NCBI GenBank assembly: GCA_034770075.1
Contig: CM068382.1
Span: 7,038,001-7,102,000 of the forward strand
DNA from: Aralia elata
Taxonomy: Eukaryota > Streptophyta > Magnoliopsida > Apiales > Araliaceae
Direction: 5' to 3'
DNA length: 64,000 bases
A program made the position numbers and the translations under genes. Shown here piece by piece: positions 22,948 through 34,673 of the stretch; position 1 is the stretch's first letter; each line of letters starts with the position of its first letter. Under the pieces are notes generated by a model that was not told the origin of the DNA, searched no databases, and saw only the letters and a list, made by a program, of their open reading frames with translations.

Positions 22948-25124
22948 TTCAATTAATCAATTGTTTTTTGTTCTTGTACATTGGTCTAATCGGTTAATCT
23001 TATAATGAGCAATGAGGATAAGGAGGCCAAAAGAATCGTCTTATGATTACGTACTGACGAAAATAAATGTATGAAATCTTAGTTTGAAATTAGTTATCCA
23101 TTTTTCTTATTTTGGAAATTTAGCTAGGTCGATCGATCATTCATTTTTCAAGTAATATATTACTCCCTCGGTTCCATATTAAGTGTCGTTTTAGCTTCAT
23201 GCACATGAATTAAGAAAGTCATTTAATACTATCATTTAATAATTAAAATTTGTATGAAATTTCATCACTACCCCTTTATGGGAAGTTGAAAACTATTAAT
23301 ACAAGGGAGAAAATTTCTTGGGACAATGAGAGAAGTTAGGGGTGATATTGGAAAGTAAATAATTTATTCTCCTAGAAAGTTGTAAACGACAAATAAATTG
23401 GAATAAATTTTTTCTTCTAAAAAGTCATTTATTATGAAATGGAGGTAGTAATTTCTATACCGGTGGTGATACTTAAGTACTATACCATTTTACAAGTAAT
23501 TTTTCTATATTGATGTTCTGTTTTGACTCTGGTTGGCATATAATTCGATTCAGGTTGATACATATGCGGAATGATATGAGACTCCTGATAAATTAAATGT
23601 ATTTGTTTATAATTAATGTGGAAGTGTATATAAACTTTATTTATTTCCTTCTTTTAGACCAATTCAACAAGAAGCTGCTATATACAATATTAACTTAATT
23701 TATAAAATGCAAAAGGAGTTTAAAACGCCATATTTGTTTTTATTAATTAATAAAAAAAGCGGCAACAAAAATGAACAAAGGTAGTGCAAATCAAATTTAT
23801 AATTGAAAAATATTAACGCTAGCAGCGTGGTGCACCATACTGAATTAATAGGGTACACTATTCTTGACTGAAGACAATACCAAAATAATTCGTGCTCGTT
23901 ATTTTAATTATTTATGTATATAATTGTATATTTTATAAATATATACTAGTAATATTTTTAGATTTATATATTTGGCAAACCAGAGAGACATTCTGACAAG
24001 AGGGGCTGACAGATGAACTGTATGATCATTCCAGCTAGCTTTGTGAGTTAAATGGGACAATTAAATGGACCACAACTTTCTAGAAATTATATTGGATTCC
24101 TTGCACATAAAACTATAAGTAGATCGTTGAGATCAGGATAAGAAAAGAGGTTTGAGTGTGATTATATTAATATTTCCACCGTTTTATAAAAAGATAATTT
24201 AATTGATTTTTTTATAGTTAGTTTGTAAGACTAAAATTCAAATTTGATGCGGGTTTATTTGATTTTGATTAATAAAATAATTAATACTGTAAAATATTTA
24301 AAAAATACTATATATTATCAAGTATAAAACCGTTATTTCAAAAAATAAATTAAATACCTATTATATATAATTTGGATTTTAAATTATGACAATCAAATTA
24401 GACTTTTTGAAGGATTAAACAGAATGGAGATTTTAAAGAAGTCACAGGGTTTGGCTGACCTGCAACAACCAGCATGTCTTATATTAATGGATGGCAATAG
24501 TTGTATCATGTATGGCTGGATCTTTAATTCTATATGGTTTAGTAGTTACATGAAGAGTGAATTTTGTAGTTATTAGTTTTTGGTGGTTGGATCTTTATGG
24601 TGTGTAATACTAGTTATTATTAACGCTCATTTTGTGCCGGGTCATAATTTCGGTATAAGGACAAGCGTAGAAAGCTTAAAACATCCCACAATTATGTGAC
24701 ATGATCTTCACGTAACTCTCTCAATTGGTTAAAAAAGTGTTATTTTTGTTTTATTTTTACCTAATTGGATTCTTTTTTTAAATTTTTTTTTAATACCTAA
24801 TTGGATTCTGATTGACAGTACATTTTTTTTAAAAAGTTTGTACATGTGTAAAATAGATAAAATATTGGAGGGAGCTCCAATTTTTCAATATATAGTAAAA
24901 TTTTGAACGCATTTATTACTTGTTAATTTTGAATGATAAAAATAAGGTCATTCAGTGAGGAATTTTGTCCAAAAAAAAACATCGGAAAATTATTGTAAAG
25001 TAGTAATAAAATTAACTATGGAATCAAACAATTAAATGACTACGTACTTCTTCTGTTGTTCTTTTTTACTTGACATTTTAGGAAAAAACACAAAAAATAA
25101 AAAAATGCAATTAATACTCTATGA
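22948..25124. other. AT-rich intergenic DNA after the PUB22/23-like gene
   Basis: Contains the 3' flank of the gene with AATAAA at 23062-23067 and one Stowaway-like MITE (23163-23448). The remainder has no recognisable gene or RNA. Confidence 0.7.
23163..23448. mobile_element. Stowaway-like MITE
   Basis: Left end CTCCCTCGGTTCCATATTAA and reverse complement of the right end CTACCTCCATTTCATAATAA form ~25-bp terminal inverted repeats, with TA on both flanks (23161-23162, 23449-23450). Length is 286 bp, non-coding. Confidence 0.75.
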
Positions 25125-25387
25125 CTATGTTAATTTGTTTGTAAGGATTATAATCCCGAGAATATATTTCCATGGATTATAATCCTAATACTATTAATTT
25201 TAAGATTAAATAATCCTACTCTCATGTTTGTTTTGTTTAGGATTATTTAAAGGATTGAATACAAAACTTATCATTTGGACTATTACACCCTTATCAATAA
25301 TAACATATTTTAAATTAAAATTTAACTCGCTTGGACATTAAAAAAATTGACAAACAATTTAGATTGTATTCATTATATTTAATAGAC

Positions 25388-25422
<35 letters not shown>

Positions 25423-25943
25423 AATTATAAATAAAATAAACGGAATAATAAACAGGTCATAATACAGTTCTATTTGTAAATATTGTATTCAATTTTCATC
25501 TTTGTATTCATTATATTTAATAGACAAAAAAAAAGATGAACATACAGTTCCATTTGCGAATAATGTATTCATTGTTCCTCCCATAGATCTTTAAAATTTG
25601 TAGCTTAGTCGTATACAGTTTATTTTATAGGATAATTACAGTTTGGTCATAACTCATTGGCATTATTTAATTACTTGTATATGACTAAGGGTACCCTGTG
25701 CGAATAATTACAGTTTAAGGATATGGTTACTCATATTAGAAAAAACAAAGGTTAATTTTGTTCAAAAAATTTTAATCCCTCATAGTGGGATTATAATATC
25801 TGGTTAGACATGATATTAAATAATTTCTCATTTCAAGACATTTTGTTATCCCAAACTAATAATCTCAAGTCTAGTTTTAAAAACAAAAAAAAAACTTGAG
25901 ATTAATAATCCAATCCTAAGTATTATCTTTGTAAACAAACATG
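25125..25943. mobile_element. Non-autonomous TIR element with CATGTTTGTTT-type ends
   Basis: The left end (TATGTTAATTTGTTTGTAAG followed by GATTATAATCC) pairs with the right end (GATTATTAATCC…TTTGTAAACAAACATGA) in inverted orientation. A shorter relative at 52,783-53,272 shares both ends and parts of the interior. The interior contains (AAT)n near 25,390-25,420 and no coding capacity. No clear target duplication was found, so the superfamily is not assigned. Confidence 0.6.
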
Positions 25944-26539
25944 ACCTATTTGATTGATTAAATAAGTATACAATCTCAATATTACCCTTTAAAATTCATT
26001 GAAAAAAATAAAAGATAAACAATTACTAGTATTTAATGTAAGGATAATATGATAAAACATGTCATTAATACTTTTTTTCAAATTTATAAACGATAAATAA
26101 AAATAAATAAATTTCACTAAAAAAAAGTAAAAAGTAAAGCTTTCTGGGCTAATACCATTGTTTGAAACTAATGGTAGAAGGACAAGTGTCCTATTAAGCC
26201 AGTCCAACACCCAACCCCTTGCCCCCAAGCGTAGTGTTATGTGTGTGAGGGCATGAGTTGGTTTGATTTGCTTAGTATTTAATTTGTGTGACAAGTGCTA
26301 TGCTTGAAAACCATTTATCCACTGTGTCCCACTAATCATTTGTGTGGTTGTTACATTGACAGATGTTAAGGAGCTATCAGAATTGGTCATTAATAATAGG
26401 ACCCCATTTTTGGCTAAAGCCAAGTAGCTGTTAAAGCGTTCTTTGGATGAAGTAAGTCCGAAGGACACTTCAACTTATGGAACTCTATAATGTATAGCCC
26501 TTCAGTGATACTTCAGATGATTACTTCTTATGCCGAAAG
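25944..26539. other. Intergenic DNA, no gene seen
   Basis: AT-rich at the left and somewhat more balanced from about 26,140. Nothing in it resembles a known gene, RNA or transposon end. Confidence 0.6.
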
Positions 26540-26727
26540 AATTATAAAAGCAATTCTTCGGCTTCTTAGCTGTAGCTTCGACTATTGAAGGATTGATAAA
26601 AATAACCTTTCGGCTTCTTAGCTGCATTTTCGGCTATCGAAAGATTTCGGCTTCTTAGCTGCAGCTTCGGCTATTGAAAGATTTATAAAAGCAATCCTTT
26701 AGATTTTTAGCTACATATTTGACTATA
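26540..26727 (+). repeat. Degenerate minisatellite with CGGCTTCTTAGCTG core
   Basis: Four degenerate repeats of about 40-60 bases share the core (T)TCGGCTTCTTAGCTGCA, an adjacent TTCGGCTATTGAAAGATT block and AAAAGCAATCCTTT. The motif starts are near 26,557, 26,610, 26,647 and, weakly, 26,699. Function unknown. Confidence 0.75.
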
Positions 26728-26799
26728 TACCCTAGCTATCAGTTCTGTTGTATATTAGGTTTGTTTGGGGTTCTATAATGTTCTTGTATAATATTCATG

Positions 26800-26801
<2 letters not shown>

Positions 26802-26858
<57 letters not shown>
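26802..26858. repeat. (AT)n microsatellite, ~57 bp
   Basis: Uninterrupted AT alternation abutting the left end of the foldback element that starts at about 26,863. Confidence 0.95.
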
Positions 26859-26861
<3 letters not shown>

Positions 26862-26862
26862 A

Positions 26863-27344
26863 ATGATCTATAACATGTATTTGCTACGGATCCTTATAGG
26901 ACATACACCATCTATCCTATTGAAAAAAGAAGGAATGACTAAGATTAGAAACTGAAAATCGACATCCGCTACTAATAGTAGTGGACGTCGATCAAAATAA
27001 GAGTTTGACTTTATTCTAGAGTTTAGGGTTCATTATTTCCTTTTTAATTGAGTTTAGGGTTTATTAACCTTAATTAATACATAGTTAATAAACATAACCT
27101 TAATTAATAAACCATAAACCCTAGTTAATAAATCCTAGATTCTAGAATAAAGTCAAACCCTTATTTTGATTGACGTTCACTACTATTAGTAGCAAATGGT
27201 ATGTGTTTTTTTTATCGTCCGTTATTAATAATAACGGGCGTCGATTTTCAATTTCTAATTCTGACCATTCCTTTTTATTTTCAATGGTATAGATGGTGTA
27301 TACCCCATAAGAATTCATAACAAATACATGTTATGAATTATTAC
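26863..27344. mobile_element. Foldback (long-TIR) element next to (AT)n
   Basis: The left half and the reverse complement of the right half match imperfectly over ~180-200 bases. Shared blocks include ATAACATGTATTTG, TACACCATCTAT, GAAAATCGAC, a CTACTAATAGTAGTG palindrome and TTTGACTTTATTCTAGA. The right arm carries one extra palindrome (CGTCCGTTATTAATAATAAC). The interior has inverted TTAGGGTTTATTAAC blocks. The ends match those of the 36.6-37.7 kb element, defining one family. Non-coding. Confidence 0.75.
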
Positions 27345-27695
27345 CCTATATATATGTGTGTGGCAAAATCTATTTCAATAGTGTATGCATGTGATGTTGA
27401 TGGTCCGAGATCAATCATTCAATGTGCTACAGTGGTCCATTTTGCCTTACTAACCACAAGGAAACTCCAAATACAAGTCTAAGATCGTTTGTACAAATAG
27501 ACCTTTTGGGCTCTAAGATCCAATGTCGAGAGAAAAATAGTTCAATTCGTATGTTAAGGTCCTTAGCAATAATTTAATAGAAAAGGAAGTGAGCGAGCGA
27601 TGTGTTTATGTATATGTATATATATAGAATTATGAGAGAGTTTTGCACTTTCAAAAAACATGATTGTAACATGTTGTTAGTGAAATATATATTTA

Positions 27696-27888
27696 CGGTA
27701 ATCTTCTAAAGTGAACTTTAAAAAGCGAACCAAATACGAACCGTCGTCTTTGGGGTCTATGGCGACGATTCGACCCGTCGCCGTAGCCATATAGTCTTTG
27801 GCGACAGGTCGAATCGTCACCATAGACACTAAAGACGACGGTTCGTCTTTGGTTCGCTTTTTAAGGTTCGCTTTAGAAACTTACCGTG
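27696..27888. mobile_element. 193-bp foldback MITE with 8-bp TSD
   Basis: The arms match imperfectly over nearly the whole length (AAGCGAACC, CGAACCGTCGTCTTTGG, TCTATGGCGACGATTCGACC and their complements). Direct repeats TATATTTA flank it (27688-27695 and 27889-27896), a hAT-like TSD size. The two paralogous sites at about 38,137 and 40,300 contain the uninterrupted sequence (ATATATATTTAAA), that is, empty sites. Confidence 0.85.
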
Positions 27889-30800
27889 TATATTTAAATA
27901 AGAATAGTTTAATAAGGTGTCAGAATCCTGTTACTATTTGTATAAAATTTTATTATATTGTCAATATATAAATGTGTACTTGTTCATATGAATTATTTTT
28001 ATTTGGTTACATTAAAAAAGAAAAGAATAAGAATAAGAAAAAGAAGAAGATGGATAGTTGGAATTATAAACAGTTTGGGCTTTAGTGGGTCTTCACCTAT
28101 AAAGCGAAAGAGTTCATCAACCGAGTAATCTCCAAATTGGGCCCACCATATTGTATTATGACTGATGAGTTTACTTTGAAAAAAGAGTCAACGGCATCTA
28201 CTCTAGAACCCAATTATACTTGTATTATTAATAAAATTTTTATCTTTTCAAACTTATTCTTTAAGAATATAGAAGTGGTGATATAATAGTATTCAATTAA
28301 TTAAAAATAAAAATAATAATATATTTAGAAATTTTATTTTTTTTATAATTTAAAAATTTATGTTTAATTTTAGAATTATGAATAATGAATAAAAATAATA
28401 TATCCAATTTTAGAACAATTGGAGTACTATATAGTTCAAGGTGTGTTTCATCTGTAAAAGTGTGGCAATTGTATTTTGCATAATTATATATATGTCAAAG
28501 TCTAAGAATTCTTAGCAGCCAACCCTTTATGTTTTTGTTTGGGTGCAAAACACCCACAATCTTCAAATATAGACCATTCATCTTTTTCATGTTTTCTTGT
28601 TTGTTTGGGTGGAAAATAGGTACCTTGTTCAAATTAAAATTAGAAGGCATGATCATGACAGGTCAAGTCCATAAATTGATTGGAATAAAATCTAGAGGAT
28701 ATGCTAAACCAATGACTTTGGACGAAACTTTTTACCTACAAAACTAGCTAGGATTGACTCATATTGAGCCAATTATTAAATATTAAATTATTTTTTCTTA
28801 AAAAAAACGTAAAAGATAGAGAAAAAGCAATTAAAGTGGTATCGACCGAATAATTTTTTTTTATTTGAATGTTAATATCGTATCTACACATTTTAATGTG
28901 TATATATAAAAAGTTTGCAGTATATATATTACAATGGATATATAACAGTAAGATGCAACTAGAACATGTAGCTATCAATCTAATATATACATATATAAGC
29001 ACCGTATCTATATCTATATCTATATATAAGGTCAATAAAACTTTTAAATCCATTTGCCCAACTTAATTATCACTCATGTTCCTTTTATGGGGTCGTTGTT
29101 TACCAGTTACAACTCACTTATATTCCTTTTCACTATTTTCCAACTTTTACAACTGATCAATTTGTTTATTCCACACATAGGAGCCAGGAGGCCCACATTT
29201 AAAGTTTTGTCCTTCAGTAGGGAAGCTTAATTATTCTTCTCCACCGTATGCAATGAATGGTGACTGATTTCTGCATGCATTTTATTTATTTAATTCGACA
29301 CATGCAGATTAACTCAATAAGGTTGGACAGGCTCTCTCTTAGTCTCTTACGTGATTTTTTTTTTTGAAACCTACCGATTAATTAATTCATTATATTAAAT
29401 AACATAATTATTTTAAAAATAAAAATAATTTAACATTAATTTTTTATCATTTAATGAACAAGTAGATTTTTATTAAAATTTCAATAGATAAAAATTCTTT
29501 TAAACTTTTAACGGTGAAAATATTTTTTATAATTTTAATTTTTTGTGGGATTGATCTTAATATCATCAACTATCAATTAAGATATTTTGATAATTACTAA
29601 TAAAATTATTAAAATTAAATAATTGGTGTATTTGGTAAAATTGAAAAAAATATGTAATAAAAAGAAACTAAATAATTTATAATTAAATATATCATCACTG
29701 TTACGATATCAAAAACTAAAACTCATATGCGAAGTTTGAATGCGGATTCAACTTCTATATAAAGTAGTACTCCTATATAAATTAAATAAGGAATTATTTA
29801 ATTTGAGGGCTCTCTTACGTGAAATCTGAATGCGAATTCAACCTCTATACAAAGTAGTACTCCATTACTCCTAATATGTTTCCTTGCTTTCACGGTCCAA
29901 CTATATTCTTCCTTGTAGACTCGATATTTACATAAAATATTCTAATTTATTTTTAAAATAATTTAAATTCCATTCTCATTCAATTTCTGCATGCGTCAAA
30001 TAAACTCGAGGGTAGCTATGCATCAAATTATTTCAAACCGTACACCTTAGGTGATGTAATATGAATAATTATATAAGTAAGGGAAGTGATATTAATTCTA
30101 AGCAATTTGATTTATTTATACTTTCTGGAGTAAGTTTCATCAAAATATGTTCAATAAATTCAGGAATATTTTAATCCAAAAGTAAATTCTGAAGAGAAAG
30201 AGACAAACTTCATAGATCCAAGTAACTGCTATAATAATAAAATTATTATTTTCACAAGTAACTTTTTTTATATATTCATAACAATTTATGAATATATAAA
30301 ATTTATACTTATTTTTTTTGCATTTTAATATATAAAATCACTTATATCTTATATTTTAAGAGAGATGAAGTATTCATATAAGAGAGTATCCAATTCCAAG
30401 TACCCTAACTACGACATGCGTTTCATTTCCTTTTTTAAAACGTCCCGAAATAGAAGTTTATTATTAAATCAAGTTCCATATGTCAGGAATTGCAAGTATA
30501 TTTTCAATTTTAACGGTTAAATATATAAATCATCAATTTTTTTCCTTGAAAAAAAGTTCAACCTGCAAACTAGGACTCGTCTTTGCGTCCAACAGATTCA
30601 CTGCATATACATAGAACTCCTCCAACTTTTGTGAGATTAAATTATGAGTTCCAGTTTTTTAAATCTAAAACTTTAAATTAATTATAATTAAGTTTCTTAT
30701 TTTGACCTTGTTTTTTACTCAACTTATTAATTAACAATATCTAAGTTATATATATATATATAAAATTAACGCTAAGCACTTATTATATACCAAGAACAAA

Positions 30801-31280
30801 CTTGGAATATCATGTCAACTTTTTATTTATTTCTCGAAAGTCAATAAGGAGTGGATACAAGGGACGAATTATTGGGCTGTAGACTCCACTAACCATCTTA
30901 TTTCCCCCCCAGAAAGTAGTTAGTAAAACCTAATTTTAAAGTTGAAAATTAATTCAAATTAATAATTCAGACCCCAAATTTCCTAGCTACTTGTCTTTTA
31001 CAACTGACCGACCCTTGTAATTTTATAAATTATGCACAGTCTATCTAATCTTATTATCCTTTTAGGAATTATTCATTAATTAGTAGCTGCATGCATATAT
31101 GAATATAAAAAATAACAAGCAAAGAGACCCAAAAAAAGATAACAATTAAAGGTGAACTTTTTTTTCTTTCTTTAATTGTACGTTATGATATTACAATATT
31201 TAGTATATAAGATGCCGCCTGCGTACGTCCACGGGACCACCCCTTGAGGAAATTCTCGTGTGCACAAAAAAGGTAAGGAA

Positions 31281-31503
31281 TGTGGTGTTTGATTGCATTT
31301 TAATACATTTTAACAACCCACCTCTTAATGCATCTTAATGTTTGAAATTGAGATAAAAAAATCCCTCTGAATGCCTCTAAATCATTAAGATACAAACATG
31401 AGTCTAAACTATTCAGAGGACCTCTTAATACAAAGATGTGGACTGTTAAGATGCATTAAAAGGTAAGCTGTTAAGATATATTAAGATGCAATCAAACACC
31501 ACT
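31281..31503. mobile_element. 223-bp TIR MITE in unit A with empty sites in other units
   Basis: The terminal inverted repeats are long: left TGTGGTGTTTGATTGCATTT, right reverse complement AGTGGTGTTTGATTGCATCT, each continuing with TTAATA and TTAACA. The 3-bp repeat GAA flanks the element (31278-31280, 31504-31506). Units B', B and C have the uninterrupted GTAAGGAAGACT at the equivalent place (about 39,816, 48,320, 56,370). A 3-bp TSD fits PIF/Harbinger size, though its usual target is TAA/TTA. Confidence 0.85.
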
Positions 31504-32066
31504 GAAGACTCATTTCTAGAGTACTAACTGGCATAAGAACGAAGCCTGCTCTTTATTCAACATTCTAATATGTACATAAGACTGTTAACGCGTATAATTG
31601 AGCTGCTATTCTAGGAATATCTCTTTTTTGTATATGTAAGCAAAAAAGAGAAGCTATATTTGAACAAAAAAGAAGTTTGAACAAGAAACGCAAATTCAAA
31701 TCGTGTGATTCAAGCTATATTTTTTGGATCCGCAAAAAGAAATTTCATTAATAGTCGAATCAAAACAAAAGTGGCGAATCTATAAGCTTTGGATTAGGCC
31801 ACATAAGAATTACAAAGTTTCATAGCTTACAAAACCTACAATAATAAGAGAATGTAGAACACTAAATGAAACAACTTGAACAATTTTGAAATGTGTTTTA
31901 ATTAATTGTGATGCCAAATGAAACAACTTGAGCAAGGATTAGCATGGTTGGTTCGATCCCTCAAGTAAATCCCAGAGATGACTGAAATGCAAAATTGTCC
32001 CATCAGGTTACCCACTTATGAAGTTTTCCTTTATGAGTTTTGGTAATAGCCAAAATCTTCCCTCAA

Positions 32067-32160
32067 TGTACAATTAATAGTGCAAAATCGTAATTTTTGA
32101 ATAAGTTTATCACAAATAATTATAGCTTGAAAGTTACGATTTTACACTATTAATTTACGT
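32067..32160. repeat. Conserved imperfect hairpin of the array units
   Basis: The arms AATTAATAGTGCAAAATCGT and ACGATTTTACACTATTAATT are inverted around a ~40-base loop. Related copies are at about 49,440-49,540, 57,195-57,290 and 57,470-57,560, so it belongs to the ancestral unit, downstream of the PUB gene on the minus strand. Possibly an old MITE. Confidence 0.6.
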
Positions 32161-32753
32161 TGAGAGGGGGGTTTGTTAACTAGTCAAGGACGAAAATATC
32201 ACCCAAGCACAAACGTGGAGCACAATTTTGCATTTTAGTCCACAAGAGTGTAGTTCTAGAGTTTCAAAAGAAGTAAGTAGCCTATAGTTAGTTGGTTCAA
32301 TGAGTTAGTTTCCAGTTTCAAAAGAAATTTTGACATAATGGCAAAAATCAATTATATATGTGTATAATTATGACTAACAAAAACTTTTAGACATGTACAA
32401 ATTTATGCTCAACCCAGTCCCAAACTGATCACTCCTACTCTTCATATCAATCTGAGTTGCATTAATTAGGGCTCTGTGTCAGATAGTACGAGTATTAATT
32501 GGGATCCTCTACCTTTGCAATATATATACACCAGAAGTCCAGAATCATTTACATTTTAATTACCAAAGGAAATCCTTCTGCACACCCAAATACACACATA
32601 TGCACCTTCTTAATTATTGGTTCCAAACTTCCAATATTAAAAGGAGTACAACAGAAAGAACTCAAAAGAAGAACAAAGGTCAATTAATTAATTAGGGTTT
32701 CAAATTTCAACCCATCAAATTGTTTTCGGTAAGGCTCTACACTGAAGAACTAC

Positions 32754-33989
32754 CTAGCATACCTCGTTAATAGATAAACAGAAATTAATACAAGGAGAGT
32801 TATTCCAAACATTATGATGCAACCTAAGAATATCACTTGCTCTTTTTTTCAAGTAATCTTCACAATCAGCTTGAATCACCATGCAAAGTTTAGTAACAGC
32901 TCCAACCCTCAACATCTCCATAAGAACTTCCTTCGTAGCCGAATATCCTGCAATCATAGCGAGTACATGAACTGCTCTATCATCTGTTCCCGGAGAAACC
33001 CTCAGAATCCGCTTCGCCACCATGGCAATACCGCCAGCATGCTTCAAAAGCTGAGCCCTCCCATCAGCACAAGAACAAAGATGAGCCAAAAGACAAAAAA
33101 TTAACTCGGTTACATTTTTACTAGGGTTTCCTAATTCGAGCTCAATGAGCGCGAAAACTGCACCAGTTTCCACTATTTTTATCCTATTTCTTCCCCAAGG
33201 GCACACTTCTATTAACACATGTAACGTGGATTTAGTAGCCTGTTCAGATATATTTTCCCTAATCACATTTACAATTTCCTTAAAAAAGTCATTCTTTAAT
33301 CTCTCTCGTAAACTCGAACTTGCAACTTCCACAACTGCTTTCAACACTATAACCGCGAAGTTCTTGGCATTATTTTGACCATTTTCTTCCATTTGATGGG
33401 CTTTTAATATCCATATTATCGACTCGATTAGGTCAAAGTTGTCTTTGACTAGCTGAATATTTTCTGGTGATGGTTTCCATGTGAGATGAAGAATTCTAAA
33501 TGCTTCTTCAAGACCTTTAATCTGATCTGCCTTAAAACATTTTATGATGAACAAAATCATGGCCTTTGATGTGCCGGCTTCCGCCATGCACTTCCTATTC
33601 TTTTCGTTCTCGTTCGCAAGAACGTCTAGGGTTTTTAACGAGTTTATATACAGCTGAGGAATATTGAGCTGGCGGTGGAATTTAAGGACATGAGATATGC
33701 TTAGGGGGGATTTTGGAGTAGGAATTCGATCAATTCCGTGGTTAGCGTTGGCGGTGCACCATGCTTGGATTAGGCGGCGGAGCGTGTGGTTCGGTGTCAT
33801 GTCGGAATCTCTAGGCAACGGCTGTTTTGTCACCGGACACGCGTGGTCCTCAGCCGTCAACAACCAGTGCTCAATGCTTTCCCGGTCGTACGTGATGCCG
33901 GTCAAGGGGGTTACTGGATCTTTCATGATTTGAAGTGATATGGGGCATATGAAATATTCGGGTATATCAATTTCTTCCATGTTTAACAC
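32754..33989 (-). CDS. PUB24: U-box/ARM-repeat E3 ubiquitin ligase, PUB24-like (unit A)
   Basis: Single exon of 411 codons. The U-box is at about residues 7-82 (IDIPEYFICPISLQIMKDPV, GITYDR, the CPVTKQPLPRDSDMTPNHTL block, LIQAWC). An Arm-repeat region follows, with CPWGRNRIKIVETGAV, CSCADGRAQLLKH and DDRAVHVLAMIA. A GL-E-E-A-x-R-I-L-H-L block at ~160-170 recalls Arabidopsis PUB24 more than PUB22. The first ATG gives MLNMEEID; Met4 is an equally plausible start. It shares about 92% identity with the unit C copy, but its last ten residues differ because of a 4-bp indel near 32,786. A TATA-like element lies at 34090-34100 and a CTCCAAAATTCT-repeated leader precedes the ATG. Likely a cytosolic E3 with an immune or stress role by family, which the sequence does not show directly. 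Confidence 0.92.
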   Translation of the reverse strand: MLNMEEIDIPEYFICPISLQIMKDPVTPLTGITYDRESIEHWLLTAEDHACPVTKQPLPRDSDMTPNHTLRRLIQAWCTANANHGIDRIPTPKSPLSISHVLKFHRQLNIPQLYINSLKTLDVLANENEKNRKCMAEAGTSKAMILFIIKCFKADQIKGLEEAFRILHLTWKPSPENIQLVKDNFDLIESIIWILKAHQMEENGQNNAKNFAVIVLKAVVEVASSSLRERLKNDFFKEIVNVIRENISEQATKSTLHVLIEVCPWGRNRIKIVETGAVFALIELELGNPSKNVTELIFCLLAHLCSCADGRAQLLKHAGGIAMVAKRILRVSPGTDDRAVHVLAMIAGYSATKEVLMEMLRVGAVTKLCMVIQADCEDYLKKRASDILRLHHNVWNNSPCINFCLSINEVC

Positions 33990-34110
33990 AAATTTGAGGG
34001 TTAAAGAATTTTGGAGAGAAAGAATTAGGAGAATTTTGGAGAGAAAAGAATTTATTTATTTATTCTTAAAGATGGAATGATAGGCTTAATTATATATATT
34101 TATGGAGTTT
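33990..34110 (-). promoter_or_regulatory. Core promoter and leader of the unit A PUB24-like gene
   Basis: On the minus strand a TATATATAA-type TATA box (34090-34100) lies about 100 bases upstream of the ATG. The leader holds three imperfect copies of TCTCTCCAAAATTCT. The corresponding TATA box of the unit C copy is conserved (59572-59583). Confidence 0.55.
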
Positions 34111-34673
34111 GAATCCGAATCACCTGGACTGCTATGAGAATATGACTGTGGCAGAGAGTAGATTGGTGGGTTTTTGACCTTTTATTCATTCATAAATACT
34201 CTCTTCTAAAATTAGATATATAATTTGATTTTGAAGCTCAAATGACAGCATATTAAACTTCGACTTGATGTGAATTTATTTAATTTTAGTTAATACAATT
34301 ATTATAATTATATAGTATATAATAAAAACTATTAATCACAAAATTTATGTCATTCTTAACTTTTATGAGTTATACTAAATTTAAATTTTAATATGTCGTC
34401 ATTTGACCTAAAAGGTCAAATTGTATTTTTAATTTTGGAACGAAAGTAACACTACACTACTTTATTTTTTATTATTATATTTATTACTGGCTCAATGAGA
34501 GTTCAACAGACCGACTAAAAAAATGATCAACAATCATATTTAACAAGTTATAATTTGTACTTATACTTTAGAGAATTCATAAGTTGAACTTGTAAACATC
34601 TAAACATTTTTTTTGTATACACTTCTAGAAGATGATCCAAATACCATACTTCGCCCGATGGATTGTTATGTGG

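Larger units (their letters stand above)
27630..34565. repeat. Tandem array unit A (with intact PUB24-like gene)
   Basis: Sequence order from GTTTTGCACTTTCAAAAAAC (about 27,636) through TTCTTAGCAGCC (28,510), CAATGAATGGTGAC (29,250), CTCGATATTTACATAAAATA (29,920), ACTCAACTTATTAATTAACA (30,720), AACTGGCATAAGAACGAAGC (31,528), the PUB gene, and finally GAGAGTTCAACAGACCGACT (34,497). The same order recurs in units B and C and partly in B'. Similarity stops near 34,565, matching 59,797 in unit C. Confidence 0.85.

Noticed and set aside
26540..26727. Possible CRISPR-like spaced repeat
   Set aside because: Repeats are degenerate, spacers are not unique or constant in length, and the DNA is from a plant nucleus.
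31940..31970. tRNA-like words (TTAGC…GGTTGGTTCGATCCC), repeated at ~49,320 and ~57,070
   Set aside because: The box A-like and box B-like words are practically adjacent, leaving no room for a tRNA or SINE head, and no cloverleaf can be drawn.
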